From a virus, in IMG/VR virus record IMGVR_UViG_3300042541_000663, positions 1 through 47,964 of that record: DNA of 47,964 bases; one strand, written 5' to 3'. The notes beneath the pieces were generated by a model, which was not told where the DNA came from, did not search any database, and saw only the letters and a list, made by a program, of their open reading frames with translations. The number at the start of each line of letters is the position of its first letter. Position 1 is the first letter of the stretch. Made by a program: the position numbers and the translations under genes. This document shows positions 18,501 through 25,494 of the stretch, one piece after another.

Positions 18501-21500
18501 TGATACTAAAGCAAAAGAAAGAACAATGCAGGCGTTTAAAGATGGGACGCTAGATATAGATACTCATTACCAGCTGTTTGGGCCATCAGAATATTGGGCG
18601 GTAAATGGTACAAGAATACTTGCAGCTAGAAATGAAGCAAAAGGCTGGGTAAAGAAAGCTTGGCAATGGCTGAAGGAGCTTGTTCAAAGGATTAAAGGTC
18701 TTCTTGGCCTTAGATCAGATGCTCCTATATTAAAGGCGCTCTCAGCAATACTTAAATCAAGTGGGGAGTTTGTTTCTAAGAATACCCTTACTCAGTCAGA
18801 GATCAATTTCTCTCTTGCTGAGGGTGATCCCGCAAAGTCTAGTGCGTCTTGGAACTCACCAGAACCCACTCAGCTGGATAACATAATCTTCAAATACCAG
18901 AACAAGTTCATTGATCTGAAGCGTGTACAGGAAGAGATTTTAGAGTCTGGAGCTACCATCCCAGACAGAATAAATGTCTACCAAAAAGAGACGCTCTATC
19001 ATGGAGCAACTGGTACAAAGACAGATGAGTTTGTTAATAAGGAACTTGGTCCACTGATGCGGGATATGAAAGCCCGTAACGTAACCACAGATCAGCTGGA
19101 AACTTACTTACATGCACGGCATGCAGAAGAAGCCAATATCCGCATAGCTACAATAAACCCAGATGATAAGGCGCTACAAGATGGTGGTAGTGGTATGTCT
19201 ACTGCTGATGCCAAGAAGTATTTGGCTGGACTGGGCAAGTCAGAGAAGGCTAACTTAGAACCTTTGGCTGCTAAGGTTGATGCAATCCTTGAGAAGACTA
19301 GACAGTTATATGTAGATGAGAAGCTAGTCTCTGCTAAGCAGGTGGATAGCTGGCGGAATATGTTCAAGCATTACATCCCACTAATGCGTGAGGATAACGA
19401 TGGCGGCATGGGTGTAGGCCAAGGTTTCTCTATTAAAGGCAAAGAAGTTAAGAGCCGCACCGGCTCCAAGACTAAGGTAGTTAATATCTTGGGCAACATT
19501 GCCTTACAAAGAGAGCGTGTAATTACTAGGGCTGGCAAGAATGACACTGCCAAAGCACTAGCTGGACTGGTTGTTATGAATCCCAATCCAGAGTTCTGGA
19601 CCTTTGATAAGACCCCCATGAAGAGGGAGTTGATTAAGGCTGCCACCTTCTATTCTGTTTTGTATCATGGAAGCGTGGTCCAAACATTTGGAACCAACAG
19701 GACTGAGGCTCTGAGGTTTATTGCTCATCAGGGTGATGATGCCTATACCCTACACAAAGAAGCCATCCCAGAACATGTTGCTGAGGTTGCAAACACAAAC
19801 TACAAGCAAGCAGACAATGTAGTTGTAACCAAGATTGAAGATGCTGATGGTCAGATTAATGAGCATGCCATCATATTCAATGAAAAGAATCCCAATGCAA
19901 TGCGTCTTGCCAGAACCCTAAAGAATTTAGATGGAGTTCAGCTTGAAGGAATCATGGCTACCTTTGCAGCGGTAACTAGATACTTTGCCTCAATCAATAC
20001 CCAGTACAACCCTATCTTTGGAATTATCAATTTGATTAGGGATGTTCAGGGCTCACTGATCAATCTGTCTTCTACCGCATTGGCTGGGAAACAGAAGGAA
20101 GTTTTTGCTTATGCAGTGCCTGCATTAAGGGGTATCTATAGGTCTGTACGCGCAGATAGGCTTGGTAAGGATGCCACAGATCCCATGAGCAAGAGATTCA
20201 AAGAGATGCAGCTAACAGGTGGCATGACAGGCTATAGGGACTTGTACAAGAATAGTGATGACAGATCTAAAGCTATAGAGGGTATGCTTAACCCGCAAGG
20301 GTGGCAGCAGAGCAAGACAGGAAAGATAGTTACTATTAACGGAAGGCTTAATGTTCCTACCGCTATAGCCCAGAAGAACCTCAAGATAATATTTGATTGG
20401 CTCAGTGACTATAACCTAGCAATGGAAGGAGCTATTAGGTTATCTGTGTATCAAGTAGGTCTGGATAATGGATTGAGCAAAGAGCAGGCTGCATCCGCAG
20501 CTAAGAATATCTCAGTTAACTTTAACCGCAAGGGTGATGTAACCACCCGGGCTTCTGCACTCTTTGCGTTCTTTAATGCGTCTATGCAGGGTACTGCGCG
20601 GATTGCAGAGACGCTTACCACTATGGACAAGGGTGATATAAAGACCTTTAAAATAAGCAAGATTGGGAAGAAGGCTATTGCAGGTGGTCTAATACTGGGA
20701 TCAGTGCAGGCTATCCTGTTAGCAATGGCTGGGTTTGATGATGAAGATCCTAAAGAGTTTGTGCGTGAGAAGAATCTTATCCTCCCTATTGGTAACAACA
20801 AATATGTAATGCTGCCAATGCCGCTTGGGTTCAATGCAATTCCTAACATGGGTAGGATAACAACTGAGTATGCCCTTGGTGGATTTAAGAGCCCAGGTAA
20901 GTACACCACTAAAATATTTTCTATGTTGGCAGATACTTTTAACCCATTAGGTAGTGCTGGCTTCTCTCTGCAAACCGTTGCTCCTACAGCGATTGATCCG
21001 CTTGCCGCATTGGACTCAAACAAAGACTGGACTGGTCAAACCATAGCCAGAGAAGAGTACAACAAGATGGCCCCTACTCCTGGGTTCAAGCGTAATAAGG
21101 ATGTGGCTAGTGGTGCGGGTATAGCTATTGCAGAGGCCATTAATATGCTGACCTTTGGAACAGACTATACGCCTGGAAAGCTAAGCCCTACTGGTGATCA
21201 GATAGACTACTTGGCGGGGCAGGTAACAGGCGGTATTGGTAGGGAAATAGGAAAGTTATTTACTACAGGTAAGTCAGCTGTTACTGGGGAAGAAATACCT
21301 GTTCACAGAATCCCTCTAGTTGGGCGCTTCTATGGTGATACAGGAGCGCAGTCTAGCCAAGCAAACTCTTTCTATACCAACATTAAAGCCACCAAGGAAA
21401 TTGAGGGTGAGGTTATGGGCCGGATGAAAGAGACTAAGTTCACCCCAGAAGAGAAGAGACTTGAGGTGGCTAAGTATATTAAAGAGCATCCAGAGTACAA

Positions 21501-21690
21501 GCTTATTGATCTAGCAAGTGCTGCTGAAAGGGATGTTAGTGAGCTCAGGACATTTAAAAGAACTCAAGTTGCAGCTAAGAAGCCAAGAGAAGAGATTAAG
21601 AAGACAGAAGAAAAGATTACCAAGATAATGACTACCTTCAACAACCGCGTCAGGCAGGCGGAGAAAGATGAGATCAGAGCCAAAAAGTGA
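15529..21690 (+). CDS. Large polyvalent protein: ParB-like, zincin and LPD38-like domains (2053 aa)
   Basis: Giant multidomain protein. Residues 1-30 (V-R-M-P-D-G-T-V-V-T-G-V-P) are a short domain often found at the front of internal virion proteins. A Pro/Ala linker lies at ~350-385. A DdrB/ParB-like domain spans ~440-640 (A-D-L-T-P-S-H-D at ~485, G-N-G-R-V at 514). A zinc metallopeptidase-like segment has H-E-I-L-H at 941-945. A helical domain follows at ~1120-1300. A large polyvalent associated domain of LPD38 type lies at ~1490-1700 (N-P-I-F-G-I-I-N-L-I-R-D), ending in a hydrophobic span at ~1715-1737. Such proteins are thought to enter the host with the DNA. The activities of the peptidase and ParB-like domains are untested here. 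Confidence 0.75.
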   Translation: MDVRMPDGTVVTGVPEDITKADLLARYTKYQSAPPDTSVKLKDVGAGLVTAAANLGQLPGNLYTLATGEQNAPFPVGPLTEKAKELGAYGASLESPELKAAKASRTAEAKQARASAMAEEEPGMLQDIKGLAAEFGSALTTTASNPSLITNLFAETLPQMLPALAAARTASGLSMMRSVATGTGKEAATKAAVRAGTIAAVGTSAVQQGTEVGIQTYKDMADHLVANGMSRAQAEGATIGYAQAAGATSAFISLLTQALPITRRLEESFAGKVGTGKGIKDKAISVAKTTVGESGQEMVEEGGGEATKNFFMQKVKPEQGLLENVGTTAALGAIGGGGAGAAVGSISELAAPPAAPVTPPPPAPPAAPAAPVTPPPTPPAAPVEPKKAAEAAPGDYYTGSVEDQGLSLKDIQNRDRSGPASIAQMQAIAAKPDYNQVSVSRTLSSGAPVVITDTPIPENRMGKVSNVSAGEGKEIPIQYAVVEAADLTPSHDASGSPIANFANNDVEGIRPVVGNGRVAGLQQAYINDTATDYKAKLLRDDDHGIDPVAIYTMDNPVLVRVMPKKSLTTDIADVGNKKQALEMSAPEQAKIDMGRFDMQGVDFKADGTPTRESLNGFIMAMPQTEHGNLIESAGIPSKQAVERLNNAMFAKAYDSDALINMHTETADPEAQQVMRALAIAAPAMAQLDNAGEYDIRPDVIKAAEMVVNAKRSGVSLDEYARQRDIGDSENAGRIVQMFADNIRAPKKMGAALTELANTAAAQTDIKEDMFGEKQTPMPLNQVYDVLHTPKEKPLFSLSNITRAEAESLAVSPTVKVNALYKLKKARKLKEANKINDAQFEGQISDVISLLEQAKERGKYKGKVRGPNWIRAKLRTGVHNGTISEGEARFVEWLLDQNPNLAHDLAIRITTKEGKGAAGQYSADGRLMTLFASNMNEGTAVHEILHHTERMMPEDVQEGIKKEWAAAWTKAYKNATPEVQAALDDMLLAIAGDTKAKERTMQAFKDGTLDIDTHYQLFGPSEYWAVNGTRILAARNEAKGWVKKAWQWLKELVQRIKGLLGLRSDAPILKALSAILKSSGEFVSKNTLTQSEINFSLAEGDPAKSSASWNSPEPTQLDNIIFKYQNKFIDLKRVQEEILESGATIPDRINVYQKETLYHGATGTKTDEFVNKELGPLMRDMKARNVTTDQLETYLHARHAEEANIRIATINPDDKALQDGGSGMSTADAKKYLAGLGKSEKANLEPLAAKVDAILEKTRQLYVDEKLVSAKQVDSWRNMFKHYIPLMREDNDGGMGVGQGFSIKGKEVKSRTGSKTKVVNILGNIALQRERVITRAGKNDTAKALAGLVVMNPNPEFWTFDKTPMKRELIKAATFYSVLYHGSVVQTFGTNRTEALRFIAHQGDDAYTLHKEAIPEHVAEVANTNYKQADNVVVTKIEDADGQINEHAIIFNEKNPNAMRLARTLKNLDGVQLEGIMATFAAVTRYFASINTQYNPIFGIINLIRDVQGSLINLSSTALAGKQKEVFAYAVPALRGIYRSVRADRLGKDATDPMSKRFKEMQLTGGMTGYRDLYKNSDDRSKAIEGMLNPQGWQQSKTGKIVTINGRLNVPTAIAQKNLKIIFDWLSDYNLAMEGAIRLSVYQVGLDNGLSKEQAASAAKNISVNFNRKGDVTTRASALFAFFNASMQGTARIAETLTTMDKGDIKTFKISKIGKKAIAGGLILGSVQAILLAMAGFDDEDPKEFVREKNLILPIGNNKYVMLPMPLGFNAIPNMGRITTEYALGGFKSPGKYTTKIFSMLADTFNPLGSAGFSLQTVAPTAIDPLAALDSNKDWTGQTIAREEYNKMAPTPGFKRNKDVASGAGIAIAEAINMLTFGTDYTPGKLSPTGDQIDYLAGQVTGGIGREIGKLFTTGKSAVTGEEIPVHRIPLVGRFYGDTGAQSSQANSFYTNIKATKEIEGEVMGRMKETKFTPEEKRLEVAKYIKEHPEYKLIDLASAAERDVSELRTFKRTQVAAKKPREEIKKTEEKITKIMTTFNNRVRQAEKDEIRAKK

Positions 21691-21823
21691 GCTGTGTTAT
21701 CTGACTAAGCCAAGGAAGCCTGTGGAGAAAGCTGGCTTATCTTTTCTGGCAAAGGTGTTTACTAATAAGTACAGTGATGAGAAAGTTGGTATACTCACCA
21801 AGCACAAATCTTTAGGACAATGA
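21668..21823 (+). CDS. Small basic protein overlapping the polyvalent gene end (51 aa)
   Basis: Starts inside the last 23 nt of the polyvalent gene in another frame, with GGAG five bases before the ATG. Begins MRSEPKSELCYLTKPRKP and ends T-K-H-K-S-L-G-Q. Net basic, no membrane span. The well-placed Shine-Dalgarno and the fact that it fills an otherwise empty 140-bp gap support it. Function unknown. Confidence 0.5.
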   Translation: MRSEPKSELCYLTKPRKPVEKAGLSFLAKVFTNKYSDEKVGILTKHKSLGQ

Positions 21824-21829
21824 CATGGG

Positions 21830-22075
21830 ATGTTTTTAATAATGGACATGCAAACTCTAATTAATTTTGGTGCTGCGTCAGTCTTAACTGTTATAGGCTG
21901 GTTTGCCAGACAGTTATGGGAAGCAGTTAATAGGCTGAAGGATGATGTGAAAAGTATAGAAATATCATTGCCTACCAACTATGTCAGGAAGGATGATATG
22001 GAATGTAGGTTTGATAGGATAGAAGCTATGCTGGCAAGAGTCTTTGAGAAGCTAGATCACAAGGCAGACAAATAA
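21830..22075 (+). CDS. Membrane-anchored small protein of the lysis region (81 aa)
   Basis: N-terminal membrane span (L-I-N-F-G-A-A-S-V-L-T-V-I-G-W-F-A), then a coiled coil and the motif L-P-T-N-Y-V-R-K-D-D followed by R-F-D-R-I-E-A-M-L-A-R-V-F-E-K-L-D. I recognise this as a common phage lysis-region protein without known function. ATG codons at 21830, 21842 and 21848 are all possible; none has a clear Shine-Dalgarno, and 21842 (MDMQTLI) may be the real one. TAATG overlap with the next gene. Confidence 0.65.
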   Translation: MFLIMDMQTLINFGAASVLTVIGWFARQLWEAVNRLKDDVKSIEISLPTNYVRKDDMECRFDRIEAMLARVFEKLDHKADK

Positions 22076-22263
22076 TGAAACAGAAGCGCCACTCAAAGAC
22101 ACTATGGTGGAATGGTGCTTTGATCCTAGCTCTTGGTCTACTTGAACTTGCGGCGCAGACCTTCTCTATGTTCATCCCCCCACTAGCATATGCTGTCCTA
22201 ATCTTTATAAGCAGTGCGGGTAATATGATTCTCAGATTTAAGACTACAGAGCCAATAAAATGA
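22075..22263 (+). CDS. Small membrane protein, holin candidate (62 aa)
   Basis: Starts MKQKRHSKTLWWNGAL, with two predicted spans at ~13-32 (A-L-I-L-A-L-G-L-L-E-L) and ~36-53 (L-A-Y-A-V-L-I-F-I-S-S-A-G-N-M-I-L-R). A basic N terminus and short polar tail fit a small class II-type holin. It lies directly upstream of the endolysin with a 4-nt overlap, the classic holin position. Assignment rests on size, topology and position, since holins share little sequence. Confidence 0.55.
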   Translation: MKQKRHSKTLWWNGALILALGLLELAAQTFSMFIPPLAYAVLIFISSAGNMILRFKTTEPIK

Positions 22264-22670
22264 TTACCCTACAGGACTACTTCATTGATAGACCTCATCC
22301 TACAGAATATAATCTGAACGCCTTGACTCTGCTATATAGAGTTAATAATCTATTGGCTGCGTACACTACTGATACAGGCCTAATAATCCCTAACAATCCA
22401 GCTACTGGCAGTCAGGTCTCAGGCTCTAAGGGTGGTGATGGCGGGTTCAGACTTCCTACCTCTTTGACTGGCTCATCAAAATCAGCACATAAGACTGCCC
22501 AGGCTGTAGATATTGCGGATCGTGACCAGTGCCTAGATAAGTGGCTGGACAAATATCCTGACGCGCTCATTAAATATGATCTATACAGAGAAGAGCCAGC
22601 ATCAACTCCAAACTGGTGTCACCTTTCCACGCGCAAACCCTTGTCTTCGAAGCGAACATTCAAACCATGA
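22260..22670 (+). CDS. Endolysin, peptidase M15-like (136 aa)
   Basis: Predicted zinc-dependent peptidase that cuts peptidoglycan cross-links. Zinc-ligand pattern: S-A-H77-K-T-A-Q-A-V-D84-I, then E111/E112 and N-W-C-H121-L, as in phage M15-type (D-Ala/carboxypeptidase-like) endolysins. The length is normal for a single-domain Gram-negative endolysin. No signal peptide is seen, so release would depend on a holin such as the preceding gene product. ATGA overlap with that gene at its start and with the inner spanin at its stop. Confidence 0.8.
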   Translation: MITLQDYFIDRPHPTEYNLNALTLLYRVNNLLAAYTTDTGLIIPNNPATGSQVSGSKGGDGGFRLPTSLTGSSKSAHKTAQAVDIADRDQCLDKWLDKYPDALIKYDLYREEPASTPNWCHLSTRKPLSSKRTFKP

Positions 22671-23158
22671 TATGGGCTGGATTACAGGCACTATCTCTAA
22701 GTACTAAAATTGCTATCTGTACAACGCTCTGTGCTGCGTTATTTTCTTTCGGCCTATACTTGGGTAACAAAATAGGGGTAAGTTCTTGCTATGAGGCTCA
22801 AATCGAGGCGCAAGCCCACTCTATTGAGACAGGGATCAAACAGGCTGTGGTTTCAGATCAAACGGTCACACAGTATGTGGACAGAGTACAAATTGTGCAG
22901 GGAAAGAGCAGAGAAATAATTAAAGAGGTGAAAGTTTATGTTCAGGATACTTGTACTTTGTCTGGCGGTTTCAGGTTGCTCCACGATAGCGCCGTCAACA
23001 ATGAACTTCCCAGCCCCTCCAGAATTGCTGATGCGGAAACCATTAGCGTTGAAGCCGTTGCCCAAACCGTTATTGAAAACTACCAAGCCTGTAACGTCAA
23101 CTCAGAAACCCTATCAAGTCTCCAGTCCTGGGTCAAAGAACAATCCGCAATTAGATGA
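22667..23158 (+). CDS. Rz: Inner-membrane spanin, Rz-like (163 aa)
   Basis: The start is set at the ATG overlapping the endolysin stop (ATGA); an in-frame ATG 51 nt upstream lies inside the endolysin gene and is less likely. One N-terminal span (K-I-A-I-C-T-T-L-C-A-A-L-F-S-F-G-L-Y-L), then a periplasmic helical domain with V-D-R-V-Q-I-V-Q-G-K and a conserved C-T-L-S-G-G-F-R-L-L-H-D-S segment seen in Rz proteins. It should link to the outer-membrane spanin encoded within it and fuse the two membranes in the last step of lysis. Confidence 0.8.
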   Translation: MIWAGLQALSLSTKIAICTTLCAALFSFGLYLGNKIGVSSCYEAQIEAQAHSIETGIKQAVVSDQTVTQYVDRVQIVQGKSREIIKEVKVYVQDTCTLSGGFRLLHDSAVNNELPSPSRIADAETISVEAVAQTVIENYQACNVNSETLSSLQSWVKEQSAIR

Positions 23159-23162
23159 GTAG
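22938..23162 (+). CDS. Rz1: Outer-membrane spanin lipoprotein, Rz1-like, nested in Rz (74 aa)
   Basis: Lies in a different frame within the inner spanin gene and runs 4 nt past its stop. It has a short signal sequence MFRILVLCLAVSGC whose lipobox ends V-S-G-C14, and a Pro-rich mature part (F-P-A-P-P-E-L; K-P-L-P-K-P-L; S-S-P-G-S), the hallmark of Rz1. GAGGTG sits 8 nt before the ATG. The nested arrangement is the same as in phage lambda. The presence of a lipoprotein spanin is good evidence for a host with an outer membrane. Confidence 0.8.
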   Translation: MFRILVLCLAVSGCSTIAPSTMNFPAPPELLMRKPLALKPLPKPLLKTTKPVTSTQKPYQVSSPGSKNNPQLDE

Positions 23163-23316
23163 CACTTCCTCATAAGTATACTGATTTATACCTGTTTTGA
23201 GATATAGATAGGTATAAGTAACGATTAAGTTGGGCTAGGCAGACATGCTGAAAATATCTTGCTGGGTCGCGGCTGGGAAACCCGTTTGATCCTGGGTAGA
23301 CAACCGCCTGACTTAT
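23163..23316. other. Intergenic region between convergent operons
   Basis: 154 bp between the end of the rightward lysis genes and the end of the leftward early operon. It holds an 8-bp inverted repeat TTATACCT (23186-23193) / AGGTATAA (23210-23217) with a 16-nt loop, and further on a GGGAAACCC stretch with short inverted segments. No T-run follows either, so no standard terminator is claimed. It may serve as a two-way transcription stop. Confidence 0.35.
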
Positions 23317-23442
23317 TCACATGAACATCCAGGCAACAATCATTATTACTGTTCCAAATACAGCAAGTAGTGGGGTAATGGCTAGCATTAAAAGTAGCCA
23401 CTCATGGTGTGAGAATCTATGCCTGTATTTATTCTTAATCAT
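23317..23442 (-). CDS. Single-span membrane microprotein (41 aa)
   Basis: Begins MIKNKYRHRFSHHEW, a basic cytoplasmic head, then a span L-L-L-M-L-A-I-T-P-L-L-A-V-F-G-T-V-I-M-I running to the C terminus. Its ATG overlaps the end of the zinc-ribbon gene (23435) by 8 nt in another frame. Last gene of the leftward early operon. Too short for homology by eye; accepted because of the overlap and clean membrane topology. Confidence 0.45.
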   Translation of the reverse strand: MIKNKYRHRFSHHEWLLLMLAITPLLAVFGTVIMIVAWMFM

Positions 23443-23614
23443 TTGGACCTCTATACATTCCTGTTGCATCAAACTTCTTCCTGCCAGCAGTACACTCAGG
23501 GCAGATCCGCCTAGTTATCTTGCCAAGTTTATTATAGATAGCTTTCCACCCTAGTAAGCCCTCCTCTGTTACAAACTTAGACTTGCCACATTGCATACAG
23601 AACTTAGTTGTCAC
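23435..23614 (-). CDS. Zinc-ribbon microprotein (59 aa)
   Basis: GTG start overlapping the stop of the upstream gene (GTGA). It contains two knuckles, C6-M-Q-C9 and C38-P-E-C41, spaced ~29 residues apart with a helix between them (E-E-G-L-L-G-W-K-A-I-Y). This is a four-cysteine zinc-ribbon layout as in small nucleic-acid- or protein-binding phage proteins. The C-terminal tail is basic (G-R-K-K-F). A possible transcription modulator; no target known. Confidence 0.55.
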   Translation of the reverse strand: MTTKFCMQCGKSKFVTEEGLLGWKAIYNKLGKITRRICPECTAGRKKFDATGMYRGPND

Positions 23615-23760
23615 TCCACCTTCTCCTTTTGTTCTGGCAATTCATTGGCTGGATTAGAGTACGCCCTTTCAAATATCTCTAGAAGTACTGGGTCTGCATT
23701 TATTTTATCCGCTATCTCTTTGCACCAAGCACCAACTTCTTCCTTAGTCATTATTGTCAT
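23611..23760 (-). CDS. Small acidic phage protein (49 aa)
   Basis: Starts MTIMTKEEVGAWCKEI with a GGAGAAGAACAC leader matching the start context of its operon neighbours. Helical and acidic (D-P-V-L-L-E-I-F-E-R-A-Y), ending E-Q-K-E-K-V-E, where the final AAGGAG is also the Shine-Dalgarno for the zinc-ribbon gene. Function unknown. Confidence 0.5.
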   Translation of the reverse strand: MTIMTKEEVGAWCKEIADKINADPVLLEIFERAYSNPANELPEQKEKVE

Positions 23761-23787
23761 GTGTTCTTCTCCTTTATTCAGCGAATG

Positions 23788-23976
23788 TCAGGCATCGCGC
23801 TCTGCCATTTTTGTTTGTATCCAAGCATCTATTTCGGTGTCGACCCATCTCGGTGCGCCGTTAAGGTCTGCTATATAAATTGGTTTGGGGAGGTCTACTG
23901 TCTTCACAAGAGTATGAAACCCTGATTTTGACACGTTCAGCTTTTCCAGCATCTCAACTATTCGCAACAGTTTCAT
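23788..23976 (-). CDS. AlpA-like helix-turn-helix regulator (62 aa)
   Basis: Pattern of the AlpA/MerR-type winged-helix regulators: L-L-R-I-V-E-M-L-E-K at 3-12, a recognition-helix region V-S-K-S-G-F-H-T-L-V-K, then D-L-P-K-P-I-Y-I and R-W-V-D-T-E-I-D-A-W-I at the end. Normal length for the family. Members act as DNA-binding activators or excisionase-like proteins; no integrase was seen, so a transcriptional role is more likely. AAGGAGAACAC precedes the ATG, which overlaps the upstream stop. Confidence 0.75.
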   Translation of the reverse strand: MKLLRIVEMLEKLNVSKSGFHTLVKTVDLPKPIYIADLNGAPRWVDTEIDAWIQTKMAERDA

Positions 23977-24143
23977 GTGTTCTCCTTGTCGTAATCCTGC
24001 AAAGCGACACTAGCTGAGCGCCAAACACCGTAAGCCGCACTAAATATCTTGGCATCACACCAAGATTCGCCGGCAGCAACAGTAGCATCATAAGCGCTCT
24101 TAGCATCATCCATCGCCTTCACCAGCTCTTCTCGCGTACTCAT
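23973..24143 (-). CDS. REELV-family small helical protein (56 aa)
   Basis: Begins MSTREELVKAMDDAKSAYDA and is helical and Ala/Asp-rich throughout. Its first ~14 residues and the underlying DNA are nearly identical to the start of the next gene upstream (24709), so these are recent duplicates. The C terminus K-E-N-T is encoded by the Shine-Dalgarno of the AlpA-like gene. No known function. Confidence 0.6.
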   Translation of the reverse strand: MSTREELVKAMDDAKSAYDATVAAGESWCDAKIFSAAYGVWRSASVALQDYDKENT

Positions 24144-24709
24144 GTGTTTTTCCGCTTTAATAGCTGTTCAATGGCTCTGGCATAGTCGATGTCAATGTTT
24201 GGATTACCACCAAGACTACACTTCAAACCAAGCTCTTTGGCTATTGCAAAAACCTCCTCATCCGTCAGCCCTACCCATTCCCCCTTCTCAATATCAATAC
24301 CGAACTCAGTAGCAACAGCCAATGCAACCTTAGATGTCATCTCTCTGGCTTTATCCTGCATATGTGAGTTACCTCCGTCCTGCCACTGGACGTAACCCGG
24401 CTGGTTGTTCCATGTCTCGTACAGAGCTTTTGCCGATTCGCTGTCCTTATACGGTTCGCTTTCATTTTCTTTCCAATGTTCACACTCACAGACATATCTA
24501 CCAGCATTGTGCGATGCATTCCGTGCGAATCCATGCGGCGCATCTGGATGAGTTTTGCATTTAATCCCACCATCATCAGCTCCATCGTTGCTCAAAGCCA
24601 ATAAAGCAACCTCCTTAACATTCCAAGCAATACACCAAGCTAATTCAGCAGCCAAATACATTTCCTCCGCATCCTCCACCGCCTTCACCAGTTCTTCTCT
24701 TGTACTCAT
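24140..24709 (-). CDS. REELV-family protein fused to a His/Cys domain (189 aa)
   Basis: N-terminal ~45 residues belong to the small REELV helical family (MSTREELVKAVEDA). Residues ~48-85 carry C-x-T-H-P-D-A-P-H-G-F and Y-V-C-E-C-E-H-W, possible metal ligands of a type seen in small phage proteins. The C-terminal part has G-E-W-V-G-L-T-D-E-E-V-F-A-I-A, a motif common in phage accessory proteins. It looks like a domain fusion. Ends R-K-N-T by overlap with the next start. Function unknown. Confidence 0.6.
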   Translation of the reverse strand: MSTREELVKAVEDAEEMYLAAELAWCIAWNVKEVALLALSNDGADDGGIKCKTHPDAPHGFARNASHNAGRYVCECEHWKENESEPYKDSESAKALYETWNNQPGYVQWQDGGNSHMQDKAREMTSKVALAVATEFGIDIEKGEWVGLTDEEVFAIAKELGLKCSLGGNPNIDIDYARAIEQLLKRKNT

Positions 24710-24715
24710 GTGTTC

Positions 24716-24913
24716 TTATCCTTTCCCAACATTGTCAGACATAACCGAAAGAGCTAACGCCTCACCCCGTTCTGCTGCCGCTTTCAATTCTGCTATTGCA
24801 TATAACGTGTTTTCGGTATCGCTGCATCCGTCATCACCGATTCCCAGTGCCTCATCAATCGCAGCCAAAGATCGAATGGCATCTTCAAGCATGATTCTGT
24901 AATTTTCAATCAT
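24716..24913 (-). CDS. Small conserved phage protein (65 aa)
   Basis: Helical protein with S-L-A-A-I-D-E-A-L-G-I-G-D-D-G-C and T-L-Y-A-I-A-E-L-K, a pattern that recurs in small phage early proteins. AAGGAGAACAC precedes the ATG, which overlaps the upstream stop by 4 nt. No enzymatic or DNA-binding motif seen. Confidence 0.6.
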   Translation of the reverse strand: MIENYRIMLEDAIRSLAAIDEALGIGDDGCSDTENTLYAIAELKAAAERGEALALSVMSDNVGKG

Positions 24914-25494
24914 GTGTTCTCCTTATCTTTATAACAATTAGCATAAGCCTCATATCTAACAAGGTACGCATCTTTAGCGGCATCATGCGCTCTAAGATCA
25001 TTAATTTTTACAGCCCTAGCATCCTCCGCCGCCTGTACTAATTCTTCTCTAGTTTTCATACACCCCACCCCTCTCTTAGCCTTAACAGCATCCCAATGAT
25101 CATCAACAGCTACACAAGAAGCAGCATAATTAAAATAAATAGTAGCTATAGAACGGCTATCCTCCCCAGCAGCATCCAGTGCGGCATCCCTAATGGCAGC
25201 ACAAGCAATCCTAGCATCAGCCCAAGCAGCTTCATCTGCTTTCTTTTGATCTTCTTTGCTCTTTACTTCGCCTTGCTCATAGAGATGCGCCTCCCATGCT
25301 TGGCTAGCCATTTCCCGCTTGGTCTTATCAGCAACCATTTGTGCAAACGTCATTAGATGTTTAGTGTTAACGTGCCAGACTGTACCCTCAGGGTCCTTGT
25401 CAATTGCATCACGCAGCATTTGCTTTACCTCAATTTCTGACCGCAGCTTATTCTCGTACACTACCTGCTCTTGCTCTTCTTCAAATGTACTCAT
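24910..25494 (-). CDS. Accessory protein with in-frame REELV module at its C terminus (194 aa)
   Basis: Residues 1-145 form an acidic helical region ([33 protein letters not shown]). From the internal Met near residue 146 the sequence restarts as MKTREELVQAAEDA and ends K-D-K-E-N-T, matching the independent REELV genes. Either two genes have fused or the internal ATG (preceded by GAGGGGTG) is also used. The upstream start has AAGGAGAAAAACAC. Function unknown. Confidence 0.55.
   Translation of the reverse strand: MSTFEEEQEQVVYENKLRSEIEVKQMLRDAIDKDPEGTVWHVNTKHLMTFAQMVADKTKREMASQAWEAHLYEQGEVKSKEDQKKADEAAWADARIACAAIRDAALDAAGEDSRSIATIYFNYAASCVAVDDHWDAVKAKRGVGCMKTREELVQAAEDARAVKINDLRAHDAAKDAYLVRYEAYANCYKDKENT

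Noticed and set aside
23220-23316. tRNA-like GTTTGATCC segment
   Set aside because: Resembles a T-arm loop, but no matching acceptor, D or anticodon arms could be drawn around it on either strand.
23321-23878. Two rightward ORFs (77 and 95 codons)
   Set aside because: They lie opposite leftward genes that have Shine-Dalgarno sites, start-stop overlaps and recognisable motifs.
23788-23976. AlpA-like protein as evidence of a temperate, integrating phage
   Set aside because: No integrase, attachment-site repeat or CI-type repressor cassette is visible; this protein type is also found in lytic phages.
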